Shown here: positions 56,206-64,000 of the stretch, one piece after another | How positions within the stretch are numbered: the stretch's first letter is position 1 | Layout: each line of letters begins with the position of its first letter | DNA from: Nitzschia sp. pyKryTriq1 | Taxonomy: Eukaryota; Bacillariophyta; Bacillariophyceae; Bacillariales; Bacillariaceae | Assembly: GCA_956465555.1 (NCBI GenBank) | Contig: OY101121.1 | Coordinates: 248,001 to 312,000 of the forward strand | Direction: 5' to 3' | DNA: 64,000 nt | Program-made: the position numbers and the translations under genes | Notes under the pieces: model-generated | Told to the model about the DNA's origin: nothing | The model's input: the letters and a program-made list of their open reading frames with translations, nothing else | The model's database searches: none

Positions 56206-58485
56206 TTACTGGCTGGCAGGACTTTTTGTTGCCCCGTTGGGAAATGGTGACGGCCAGCAACCACAATCGACTGTCGACGATGATGATGGTCGTCGGGAAG
56301 AATCATAAAGAGTATTGTCGTTCTTGGAAAGGTCCGATGCCAGTTTGGTTTCATTCCACGTAAAGATTTCTTCGACCAATTCCTTGGCCAACGAGTCCAC
56401 GACGGGGCGTCCACCCTTGTTCATAAAGGTAGTCAGTCGACTTCGACTAAATGCCACAATCATATTGTGTCCCAAAGGAAGAGCTATACGATTGTCCATG
56501 GGAGAGGCGACTGCAGTGGCCACTTCTCTCGATTCCACCACACGATTTTGCATCTGCAGGGACTGTAGATTCGGAACAACAGCAGGAGCCAGCACTGATC
56601 CTGATCCTGATCCTGATTCGTTATTGTTGTCCATGGAAGAAGGATCCGAATTGAAACGTCGGAGTAGCCATGCAGAACTAGGCAATTCGGCACTAGGTAG
56701 TTCGCGTCGAATGTCCACAAAGACCTTCTTCCAACCCAAGCGATCGAGAGATCGACTCATGTGGTCCAATTCATCTTCCTGGTCGCCCGACTTCCGGCCG
56801 GAAGACGACGACGACGACGACGAATTTTTAGACGAGCCATCAGCGTCGTCGTCACGGTCATTCTCTTCCTCTTCACTGTCACTCTCCCCGTGAGGCTGGG
56901 CAGGAGTATGCAAAGTCGCAATGACCATGCCTCCATGAGTTTCATCTGATGTGGTCGTCGTCGTGATGGGGCTTCCATCTTCGGACGTCGTCGGAGTAGT
57001 ACTCCTGGTGGTGGAAGTCGTATTCTTGGTTTCCACAATATGATGCGGATACGTGGAATTTTCGGATAAAAAGGCCGCGGTCGAGGCTGGAACGGGAAAG
57101 TCCGTTCCGTACGCGTTGGCATAGGCAATGCGTTTTCGAAACTTGGACAGGGGCTTGAGAAAGGTAGGTGTGGTGGCCATGGAGTGCAATAGATCATTCA
57201 AGCGAAATAAATCCTTTCCCGTGTTGCCCATGGCATGAGCGACACCAATTTCGGCCGTGCGGGGGATCTTGACGTACGTGTGGCGGGAAACACCCAAATG
57301 CGGCGTGGCCGTGGTACAAAAAATGTTCAAGTGCAATCGAAACCGACCATCGAGAATCCAACAGTCGGATTCTGGTTCCAACACGCAATGCCGTTCAATC
57401 AATTTGGCAATGGCGTATCTACCAAACAATCCACCGAGTGAATTTCCCAAAATGGAAATAGTCACATCGTAAATAGTAGTTCTTTCGGAGGAAGCCGCCG
57501 AGGAAGTATTGTCCGTCAGTATCTGCTGTTGATGATGTTCTTCTTCACGTCCACGTTCGGCTCGCAAGCCTCGCAAGAAATCCAATTCTGGATGACGTTT
57601 GATCATTTCATCTTCAATCACTTGTCGCATTTCTTCGACTAATCGATCTCCTCCATTCCGGATCCCATCGTTAGTCTTGCCTTCATTGCATACTGAGCTG
57701 TGAACCACCATGTCATGAATAGCGGCAGTTGTTGTGGTAGTATTCGTATCAAAGTTGTTGTTGTGGTTGTCTTTTGTGCTGCATTCTCCAGTATTAACGG
57801 CTGGTTGTGTCTTCATCATTCGTTTTTGTTTTTCCACGGCCGCCATACGTTGCATCATAACTTGCATGTACGCCAAATCTTTGGAAAGACCCCGATGTCC
57901 ATGCAACAAGAAACAAAAATGGGTAACATCGGGGGACTCGATATGGGCGGTCAAGTCATAGTCGTGATCTGATGTGGCATTCGTAGTACTACTGGTAGTC
58001 GTAGTAGTAGTATTTTTATTCGAAGCGGATGTCACAAAAGGAGGAGCCAAATCATTCCACATGTCAAAGCTGGCCAAACCTTGTTGCAACGTTCGGCTGG
58101 CAGCAGAAGAAATTGACGTAGTAGTCGAATAATCCAACTCTGCTTTCTCTTCTTTGGTGGCAAAGGTTGCATCATCTTCTTCTTCTGGCGACGACGATAT
58201 CAACCGCCGAAAGGGTGTAGTGACAGGCCGGATGATGCGACGATGGAATCCCACTCGAAAGGCGTCCGCTCTACTGGCGACTCCAAAACATAGAAGCAGT
58301 GAAAGTAGTGTAAATATAAGAGTCATGATCACAGCAGGAGATTGGGTGGCGGAAGTCACCATCGATTCCAAGAGTTGTTGCAGTTTGTCCTGCTCTGGGT
58401 CCAATTCTGGTTGTGTTTGCGTTTGCGTTTGTGCTATTGTTTCTTGATGGCTCGTAAAGGAGAGCGCCACGAATAACAGGGCCAT
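56206..58485 (-). CDS. DUF676-type serine hydrolase (lipase-like alpha/beta hydrolase), membrane-associated
   Basis: Intronless, 759 residues, ATG at 58485. The start has a short hydrophobic leader (MALLFVALSF). A strong TM helix follows near 55-75 (IMTLIFTLLSLLLCFGVASR). The alpha/beta hydrolase core begins with FCFLLHGHRGLSKDL near 192, with the oxyanion-type HG. The nucleophile elbow GNSLGGLFGRYAIAKL has its Ser near 349, followed by FCTTATPHLG. These match the DUF676 putative serine esterase family, which includes yeast ROG1-like lipases and plant homologues. The third catalytic His may be in LPLGHNMIVAFSRS near 680. Long Ser/Thr/Asn inserts lie between. Predicted lipid or acyl-ester hydrolase at an endomembrane. 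Substrate unknown. Confidence 0.87.
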   Translation of the reverse strand: MALLFVALSFTSHQETIAQTQTQTQPELDPEQDKLQQLLESMVTSATQSPAVIMTLIFTLLSLLLCFGVASRADAFRVGFHRRIIRPVTTPFRRLISSSPEEEDDATFATKEEKAELDYSTTTSISSAASRTLQQGLASFDMWNDLAPPFVTSASNKNTTTTTTSSTTNATSDHDYDLTAHIESPDVTHFCFLLHGHRGLSKDLAYMQVMMQRMAAVEKQKRMMKTQPAVNTGECSTKDNHNNNFDTNTTTTTAAIHDMVVHSSVCNEGKTNDGIRNGGDRLVEEMRQVIEDEMIKRHPELDFLRGLRAERGREEEHHQQQILTDNTSSAASSERTTIYDVTISILGNSLGGLFGRYAIAKLIERHCVLEPESDCWILDGRFRLHLNIFCTTATPHLGVSRHTYVKIPRTAEIGVAHAMGNTGKDLFRLNDLLHSMATTPTFLKPLSKFRKRIAYANAYGTDFPVPASTAAFLSENSTYPHHIVETKNTTSTTRSTTPTTSEDGSPITTTTTSDETHGGMVIATLHTPAQPHGESDSEEEENDRDDDADGSSKNSSSSSSSSGRKSGDQEDELDHMSRSLDRLGWKKVFVDIRRELPSAELPSSAWLLRRFNSDPSSMDNNNESGSGSGSVLAPAVVPNLQSLQMQNRVVESREVATAVASPMDNRIALPLGHNMIVAFSRSRLTTFMNKGGRPVVDSLAKELVEEIFTWNETKLASDLSKNDNTLYDSSRRPSSSSTVDCGCWPSPFPNGATKSPASQ

Positions 58486-59613
58486 TGCTTGTCCCAGTCA
58501 ACGAATAGGCGAATAGTCCTTCCTTGCTTGCTTCTTGTTGTTTTCTTGCAGTGATGATCTGGCAGTCGTGAAACTGGGATACAGGTATTAGGATTGAATT
58601 GAATTGATTGATTGGAACCCACGGTGTTTCTCCCTTGACAACTCAGTACGTCTGAAATTAATTAATTCAATCAGTCAATCAATCACTCGATCGGAATTCA
58701 ATTCTCTCTCTTCCTCCTATAACAGAACAGTGATGGCGAAGCCCAAGAAAACGTTTGGTTGCAAGGAAGGAAGAAAATATCGAACACAACTGTACTACTA
58801 CCGAACGTCCTTCGGAGAGAGCAAGTAGAAGTAAACAGCTACTTGTTGTGTAAGATCCTTCTCTACTCTCTAGAAATAGTGCCGTTGGGATGATATGAGT
58901 CAATCGTGAGGATCGAGGAACACGCAACACAAAACTCCCAAAACCCGCCAACAAGCAATAAGCATCTTCAACGCCTCTATTTTCGGCAAAACCTGGCCAA
59001 AAATACTTTTCTCACTTTTGCTCTATTATTTATTTATTTCAGCGTGTGATGATGCATGTTCTCCGTGTAAGGGGATGTCCACCAAATGTCGCATTTCGTA
59101 GAATACATAATGGGTATACCATGTCGTATACGACAGTTTTATTTAGGGATAATATCCTCTAATCTATTGGTACAGGTATCACCGCACCGACCGATGACCG
59201 CATTCCCGCAACACGATCAGAATTTTTTCGTGTCATCACGGATCACGGATCACGATTAGAATAGTTATTAGTCGAAAGAGTCGTCGTCGAGTGTGGCGTG
59301 TGGATCGGATGGACGGACCGGACGGAGGAGTGCGGATGATGATCAGACGGAAGGAATACGGAATGCAAAACATTTCAAATCCGAAAATACAATCGAGAAA
59401 TAATGAAATCCAACGCCATCGATCGGTCGGTATACGGTTTGGCATCAAAAAGATATGATGATCATATGCGCGCGATGGTAGAAAATATGCGAAGAAAAAG
59501 CACAAGAAACACCTTTCGACGGCTGTTGTAGTTGTTGTTGTTGTTGTTGTTGTTGTTGTCACTACAGTATCCATAAAGATCTTCCACTGCCAGGCTATTG
59601 TCTGATTTTGGCA
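58486..59613. other. Intergenic region between divergent DUF676 and HI0933-like genes
   Basis: About 1.1 kb. Contains TTGAATTGAATTGATTGATT at about 58593-58615 and a (TTG)n run at about 59528-59558. A 31-codon frame at 58733-58828 starts with ATG but lacks support. No gene called. Confidence 0.55.
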
Positions 59614-61341
59614 ATGAAAGCCTCCCCACAATCCAGAATTGTTGTTCGCCGGAATAATCTACTAGGGGAATTAAAGAATCATCATCATCGTCGTCGTTGC
59701 CGTGGTCGATACTTCTTGCATTCGTCGAAGATTTTCGGTATCCGCTGCTGGACAATGCTACTGCTGATAGCATCGGCGTTTTCGGGGCGGCCATCGATCC
59801 ACAAAACGTTTCCTATTTGGTGCGCGGCCCTTTCCACTACTACATCAAGTAGTACTAGTTCATCACGTCCCCGTATTGCCGTAATTGGAGGTGGTGCTTC
59901 GGGAATATTTGCTGCCATTGCTGCTTCGGAACAACAACAACAACAACAACAACAACAAGATCCTCATCATCCTGCCGGCAGTATTAGCCGTCATCGTCCA
60001 CCACTACAACCATCACTACCACATGTGACGGTATTCGAAGCCACATCGCAAACGCTACAAAAAGTCAAGATTTCCGGTGGTGGTCGTTGCAATGTCTTGC
60101 ACGATACCTCCAAAACCGTTTCCACCTTGTTGGCTGGTTATCCACGAGGTCAAAAAGAATTGAATGGATTGTTTCATAAACATTTTACTCCCACCATGGC
60201 ACGAGCATGGTTTGAGAGTCGGGGTGTCACACTCAAAACAGAAGCCGATGGTCGCATGTTTCCGACTACCGATTCGTCCCAAACCATTATGGATACTTTG
60301 ATGATGGCCGCGGAAGAACAAGGAGTCGAAATTTGTCGACAACACAAAGTCGTCGGGATTCAGCGTTTGTCGAAATCGGCTTCGTCATCCTCGTCGCCGA
60401 ATATTACTGGAAATACTAATTTTGTGATTGAACTCAAAGATGGAAGTCAACAGGAATATCAAGCGGTGATTTTAGCCACGGGATCGGCGCCGGCTGGATA
60501 TGCTCTAGTCGAGGCTCTGGAGCAACCGATGGAACCAAGAGTTCCCTCGTTGTTCACTTTGAATGCCAAGACGGAAATTAAAGAAGGCGGGTTACTCTAT
60601 GGATTGTCGGGAGTTTCGGTTCCCACTGCTCGAGTGACATTGCCGATCCAGGAGAGTAGTAGTTCCACCACCGACAGCAACGACCAACAACAACCCAAGA
60701 AACGAAAGAAAAAGAATTTTCCATCACAAGAAGGTCCCTTGCTCATTACTCATCACGGCCTCTCGGGTCCAGCAGTGTTGCGTCTATCCGCCTTTGCCGC
60801 TCACGAATTCAAGGAGCAGAATTATCGGGGGCCGATCCTGGTCCACTGGGACACGGCAGCATTGGGCGATGATAAGAATGTGGAAACTGTCGTGGAAGAA
60901 TTGTGGAAGATGACCTCGACCAATCCCAAACGAGCCGTGGCGAGTGCCTGCCCGCTTCCCAACAATTCCATTCCACGTCGTTTATGGTCCGCCTTGGTCG
61001 TCCACAGTGGTTTTGAACTCGATACCGTCTGGGGCAGTGCTTCCAAGAAATTGGTACGAGCGCTCGCCACCAATTTGATAGCTTGTTCCATCGAAGTGAC
61101 TGGAAAGGGAACCTTCAAGGATGAATTTGTCACGGCTGGAGGCGTATCACTCAAACACATGGATATGAAACGAATGGAGTCCAAACTCCATCCAGGCTTA
61201 TTTATATGTGGAGAATTGCTGAATGTCGATGGAGTCACCGGGGGGTTTAACTTTATGAATTGTTGGAGTACCGGCTACGTTGCAGGACATTCGGCGGCCG
61301 ATTACTGCCTTGAACAGCAGGAAGAAGCGAAAAGCGCCTGA
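59614..61341 (+). CDS. HI0933/BaiN-family FAD-dependent oxidoreductase
   Basis: Intronless, 575 residues from ATG at 59614. The N-terminal about 85 residues are basic and hydrophobic (GIRCWTMLLLIASAFSGR) and precede the dinucleotide-binding motif RIAVIGGGASGIFAAIAA, so an organelle or secretory leader is likely. KISGGGRCNVLHDTSK is the family's signature loop. The C-terminus has TAGGVSLKHMDMKRMESKLH and GELLNVDGVTGGFNFMNCWS, also diagnostic. Known members are flavoproteins, mostly bacterial. One branch takes part in bile-acid dehydroxylation, but most have no assigned substrate. A plastid or mitochondrial location is inferred only from the leader. A (Q)9 run near residue 110 is a local microsatellite insertion. 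Confidence 0.9.
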   Translation: MKASPQSRIVVRRNNLLGELKNHHHRRRCRGRYFLHSSKIFGIRCWTMLLLIASAFSGRPSIHKTFPIWCAALSTTTSSSTSSSRPRIAVIGGGASGIFAAIAASEQQQQQQQQQDPHHPAGSISRHRPPLQPSLPHVTVFEATSQTLQKVKISGGGRCNVLHDTSKTVSTLLAGYPRGQKELNGLFHKHFTPTMARAWFESRGVTLKTEADGRMFPTTDSSQTIMDTLMMAAEEQGVEICRQHKVVGIQRLSKSASSSSSPNITGNTNFVIELKDGSQQEYQAVILATGSAPAGYALVEALEQPMEPRVPSLFTLNAKTEIKEGGLLYGLSGVSVPTARVTLPIQESSSSTTDSNDQQQPKKRKKKNFPSQEGPLLITHHGLSGPAVLRLSAFAAHEFKEQNYRGPILVHWDTAALGDDKNVETVVEELWKMTSTNPKRAVASACPLPNNSIPRRLWSALVVHSGFELDTVWGSASKKLVRALATNLIACSIEVTGKGTFKDEFVTAGGVSLKHMDMKRMESKLHPGLFICGELLNVDGVTGGFNFMNCWSTGYVAGHSAADYCLEQQEEAKSA

Positions 61342-61750
61342 GCCAGTCAGTCCGCGAGTGAAGATATAAATATCACTCGGCAGAATATCTATCATACGAT
61401 GAAGTTTACTCGATTGGATTCTTCGATCCAGTATGTACCTTTCTTCTCATCGACTCATGGAGCTGTCTCATTCGACTACAGTAGTATGGTACCCAAAACT
61501 CACGGCAGCGATCCATAGTGGGCATACTAGTAGGAGCTTGCTTTCCGTCCCCCCTAAAGCATCAGAATGACGAAAGGAGAGAGAGAGAGAGAGAGAGAGA
61601 TCATCCCTTGAAAGGACAACAGAGCCATGATTCTTCCAATCCCGCTGACTTCACTTCACTTTGACTTTTTGACTTTGCGACATGGCGATTCCGCGTTTTA
61701 GAGAACATGATCTTAAACACAGTAGATACAGCTATAGATGGAGCTTACTA
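61342..61750. other. Convergent intergenic region with (GA)n tract
   Basis: About 410 bp between the HI0933-like and Kelch genes. A GA dinucleotide run lies at about 61577-61600. No gene seen. Confidence 0.6.
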
Positions 61751-62827
61751 TTACTTTTGAATCTTCAACATCCATAGATCATCCAAACGTTGTGGATTCT
61801 GATCGTCGCCCGATAGACCGCCACAGAAATAAAAGGACCCCGTGCCATTTCCTGCATCCACCGCTACAGCATCGGACCAACCACGAGTCTGGGGCCACGG
61901 GGAGGATGACGACGATTCTGGTGATGCTTTCAACGACGTAATATAGGCTCCCGATTCTTCCTTCAATAGGACCAAATCATTTTCAAAGGCACCCGCTCCT
62001 TCGTGTCCACGATCGGAAGGATCGACTTCTCCACCAAAAATCAAGGAATATCCCGTCGAAGGAAGAGATCCCGAGACGCACACGCTTCGGGGTCTCATGT
62101 CTTGGAGTTTGGCCAAATCAAAGACATGCCCATCGTTGGTTTCTTCGCCACAAAATCCAGCCACGACTCCAATCTTTTGACCCCCACAAAGGGGAATCAA
62201 GTTGGCCCCTCCGCGACCTCGCAACAAGGGAGAGGCGGTCAAATCATGCCACGTCTGCGTTTCTAAATCAAAACGATGCAAATCGGCCAATCTTCCATGA
62301 TTAGCGCTGCATCCACCAAAGACATATAAATTCTTATCGATTCCAATCATGCGATGGAACGAACGAGGTTCGGGAGGATTGCCTCCTTTGGCAGTTACCG
62401 CAACCCAACGTTCCGTACCGGCTGGGCCCGAACAATCCAATTTCCACAAGTCATTCATGGCCTTTTCTTCCATGGTAATCCCGGCTCGTCCACCAAAGAT
62501 GTATACTGCATCGTCACAAACTGCCTGGGCGTGTGCAATACGATCGGGCGGAACTTCTCCTCCTGTGGTATTGTTCAGTAGGCTCCACTTCCACTTGTCT
62601 TCATCTCCTTCTCCGACTACTTTATCTGCGGCCCAATAACTATTGGACATATCAATGGGTGTACGAGCCACATGCTCTCCTCCCAATAGAATCAAACGAG
62701 TAGTATTGCCATTATTCTTGTTTTTTTGTACGATGGAAAGTCCATGAGAACTCCTTGCACAAGGACTCCCGTGCACGGGATCGGGGGAGGGAACGAGACG
62801 AGTCCAAGAAATTGTGGGTGTGGCCAT
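61751..62827 (-). CDS. Kelch-repeat beta-propeller protein
   Basis: Intronless, 358 residues, ATG at 62827. At least four Kelch motifs are visible: PPDRIAHAQAVCDDAVYIFG with a second G, PEPRSFHRMIGIDKNLYVFG with a second G, LIPLCGGQKIGVVAGFCGEE, and GSFYFCGGLSGDDQNPQRLD. Each has the Gly-Gly pair and the spaced Trp of the propeller blades. No F-box, BTB or enzyme domain is attached, so this is a stand-alone propeller, like plant nitrile-specifier or Tea1-type Kelch proteins. Likely a cytosolic protein-interaction module. Partner unknown. Confidence 0.88.
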   Translation of the reverse strand: MATPTISWTRLVPSPDPVHGSPCARSSHGLSIVQKNKNNGNTTRLILLGGEHVARTPIDMSNSYWAADKVVGEGDEDKWKWSLLNNTTGGEVPPDRIAHAQAVCDDAVYIFGGRAGITMEEKAMNDLWKLDCSGPAGTERWVAVTAKGGNPPEPRSFHRMIGIDKNLYVFGGCSANHGRLADLHRFDLETQTWHDLTASPLLRGRGGANLIPLCGGQKIGVVAGFCGEETNDGHVFDLAKLQDMRPRSVCVSGSLPSTGYSLIFGGEVDPSDRGHEGAGAFENDLVLLKEESGAYITSLKASPESSSSSPWPQTRGWSDAVAVDAGNGTGSFYFCGGLSGDDQNPQRLDDLWMLKIQK

Positions 62828-63441
62828 GACTGCGTTATTTGTACCTGCAGTAGCTATAGTAAATGAAGAATCTACTCTTTCTGTTGGATAATAGAAAGCA
62901 AGACAAAACTATAACAGGAAAGATAGAAAGGAAGGAGGAAGAAGGAGATTATGACTGACTATCATCTCTACGGTCGGTGGTGGTGGTTGGGGGGGGGGGA
63001 AGAATAAAGCAAACGGAAGTGCAGAAGCAAAAGCTTCCCTTCCTTCCAGCTAGATCGACTAGATCGACCACTGTAGGAAAAAAGATACCATGGACCGTCT
63101 GTCCAATGTCAGTTCCAGTGACTCATCGGCGCATCACAATTATCGGCATGTAATGCGAAGAATCTTTCGCAAAACAACAACACGCACAAACTGGATGACG
63201 TTTCGTTGTTGTTGACGCGGGTACGACGACGAAGCATAGCTTGGATCCGATGACGACCCGCCGATGAACGATGATGAGCGATGAGTGAGGAGTCGTCTAC
63301 TACGTTGGTTGCTGTTGTTGCCATTTCCAAACCGCCTCTCTGCATCATAGTGGTAGGATCTCCTATACTTGGTTTTCAAGCAAATACATATACTGACTAT
63401 CTTCTCGATATCGCGCGGTTTCTTCCTATCCGCATATTATG
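62828..63441. other. Intergenic region between divergent Kelch and plastid PDZ genes
   Basis: About 614 bp holding both promoters. A poly-G run lies at about 62989-62999 and AGCTAGATCGACTAGATCGA at about 63049-63068. No gene seen. Confidence 0.5.
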
Positions 63442-64000
63442 ATGTGTTCTCCTTCTTCGCTGACCCAGATTCTTGTCGCTGCCGTCGTGGTTGTATTTTT
63501 GGCTTCCACGGCTCCTGCCGATGCCTTTACCGCCTCTCAACATCAGAAGCATCAGTCTGTTTCCCGCCCTACCGGTACTACGATTGGTACAAGTAGTACT
63601 AGTACTAGAAGCCGATATGATACAGCTCTGTCGGGTTCTTTGACAGTTCCCGGAATGTGGGGATCGGGTCTCAACTTTGGAAAGGGAGACTTTTGTTTCT
63701 ACAAGAGTTTTGCTAGTTTCATGAAAGTCTTTTCAGAAGAAGATCGACAAGCCTTTCCCGAAATTTTCAACATTCCCAAGGGCGTCTATGAAGTGAGCAT
63801 GACCAAACCATTGGGGATTGTATTTGAAGAAATTGAAGTAGGCAACAAGGGGGTATTTGTGCAAGAGTTGGTGGAAGGTGGTTTGGCCGAGACACAGGGC
63901 AAAATACAGCCGGGGGATGTCTTGGTGGCCGTGACGGCCATTAAAGTCGTCGGGGCAAAATTTGAACGACGATTGATTCCGGCAAGGAGATTTGATTTTG
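63442..64000 (+). CDS. Plastid-targeted PDZ-domain protein, 5' part only
   Basis: Open from ATG at 63442 to the right edge (186 codons seen), truncated by the window. It begins with a hydrophobic signal (QILVAAVVVVFLASTA) ending APADAF/TAS, with Phe at +1 after the predicted cleavage. That is the diatom plastid bipartite import signature. A Ser/Thr-rich transit-like stretch follows. The visible mature part holds VSMTKPLGIVFEEIEVGNKG, then VFVQELVEGGLAE and IQPGDVLVAVTAIKV, a PDZ domain at about residues 125-185. Other domains may follow beyond the window. Likely a stromal or thylakoid-associated protein, perhaps a scaffold or protease partner. It is not tied to a known family here. Confidence 0.85.
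   Translation, partial: MCSPSSLTQILVAAVVVVFLASTAPADAFTASQHQKHQSVSRPTGTTIGTSSTSTRSRYDTALSGSLTVPGMWGSGLNFGKGDFCFYKSFASFMKVFSEEDRQAFPEIFNIPKGVYEVSMTKPLGIVFEEIEVGNKGVFVQELVEGGLAETQGKIQPGDVLVAVTAIKVVGAKFERRLIPARRFDF

Noticed and set aside
58733-58828. 31-codon frame starting with ATG and rich in Lys/Tyr
   Set aside because: Too short to support without transcript data; no splice continuation found.

Overview
This window is nuclear DNA from a diatom, most likely a pennate one. Three observations support that. First, 10 genes of 24 carry one to two short introns with GT/AG ends, mostly 100-180 bp. Second, two proteins at the window edges (1-873 minus and 63442-64000 plus) begin with the secretory-like leader plus S/D-A-F cleavage motif used for plastid import in heterokont algae. 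Third, the protein at 36021-37490 closely resembles the front-end delta-6 fatty acid desaturase known from Phaeodactylum tricornutum. The genus cannot be fixed from the sequence alone.

Layout, left to right. 1-7 kb: a plastid nucleotide transporter (partial), coronin, and a ThrE/Prm10-like membrane transporter. 7-17 kb: a large disordered serine-rich protein with an internal duplication, a nitroreductase, and a single-pass membrane protein with a long acidic tail. 17-31 kb: two NXPE-like genes in inverted orientation flanking a divergent pair of amino-acid transporters and a CUE-PDZ-PX-VPS9 Rab-GEF candidate. 31-40 kb: a short-chain dehydrogenase, a tail-anchored acidic protein, the delta-6 desaturase and a three-PAS hybrid histidine kinase. 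41-49 kb: an MRG-family chromatin protein, a gene-free stretch with an unidentified degenerate repeat cluster, and a GT47-GT31 glycosyltransferase fusion. 49-64 kb: a SulP sulfate transporter, a bestrophin-like channel, a two-TM conserved protein, a DUF676 lipase-like hydrolase, an HI0933-type flavoprotein, a Kelch protein and a plastid PDZ protein (partial).

The genes are not an operon or a biosynthetic cluster. They are independent eukaryotic genes. Convergent neighbours are separated by about 150-410 bp and divergent neighbours by about 600-1300 bp. Themes recur: membrane transport (NTT, ThrE, two AAAP, SulP, bestrophin), endomembrane glycan or lipid work (GT47-GT31, NXPE-like pair, desaturase, DUF676) and signalling (histidine kinase, VPS9 protein). 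Many proteins carry long Asn, Gln, Ser, Thr, Asp or His runs encoded by trinucleotide repeats. Intergenic DNA is rich in GTA/TAC microsatellites and ACCGGT palindromes. I saw no rRNA, convincing tRNA, CRISPR array or intact transposon.

Splice sites and start codons were placed by eye from reading frame, GT/AG rules and family similarity. None is supported by transcript data here.
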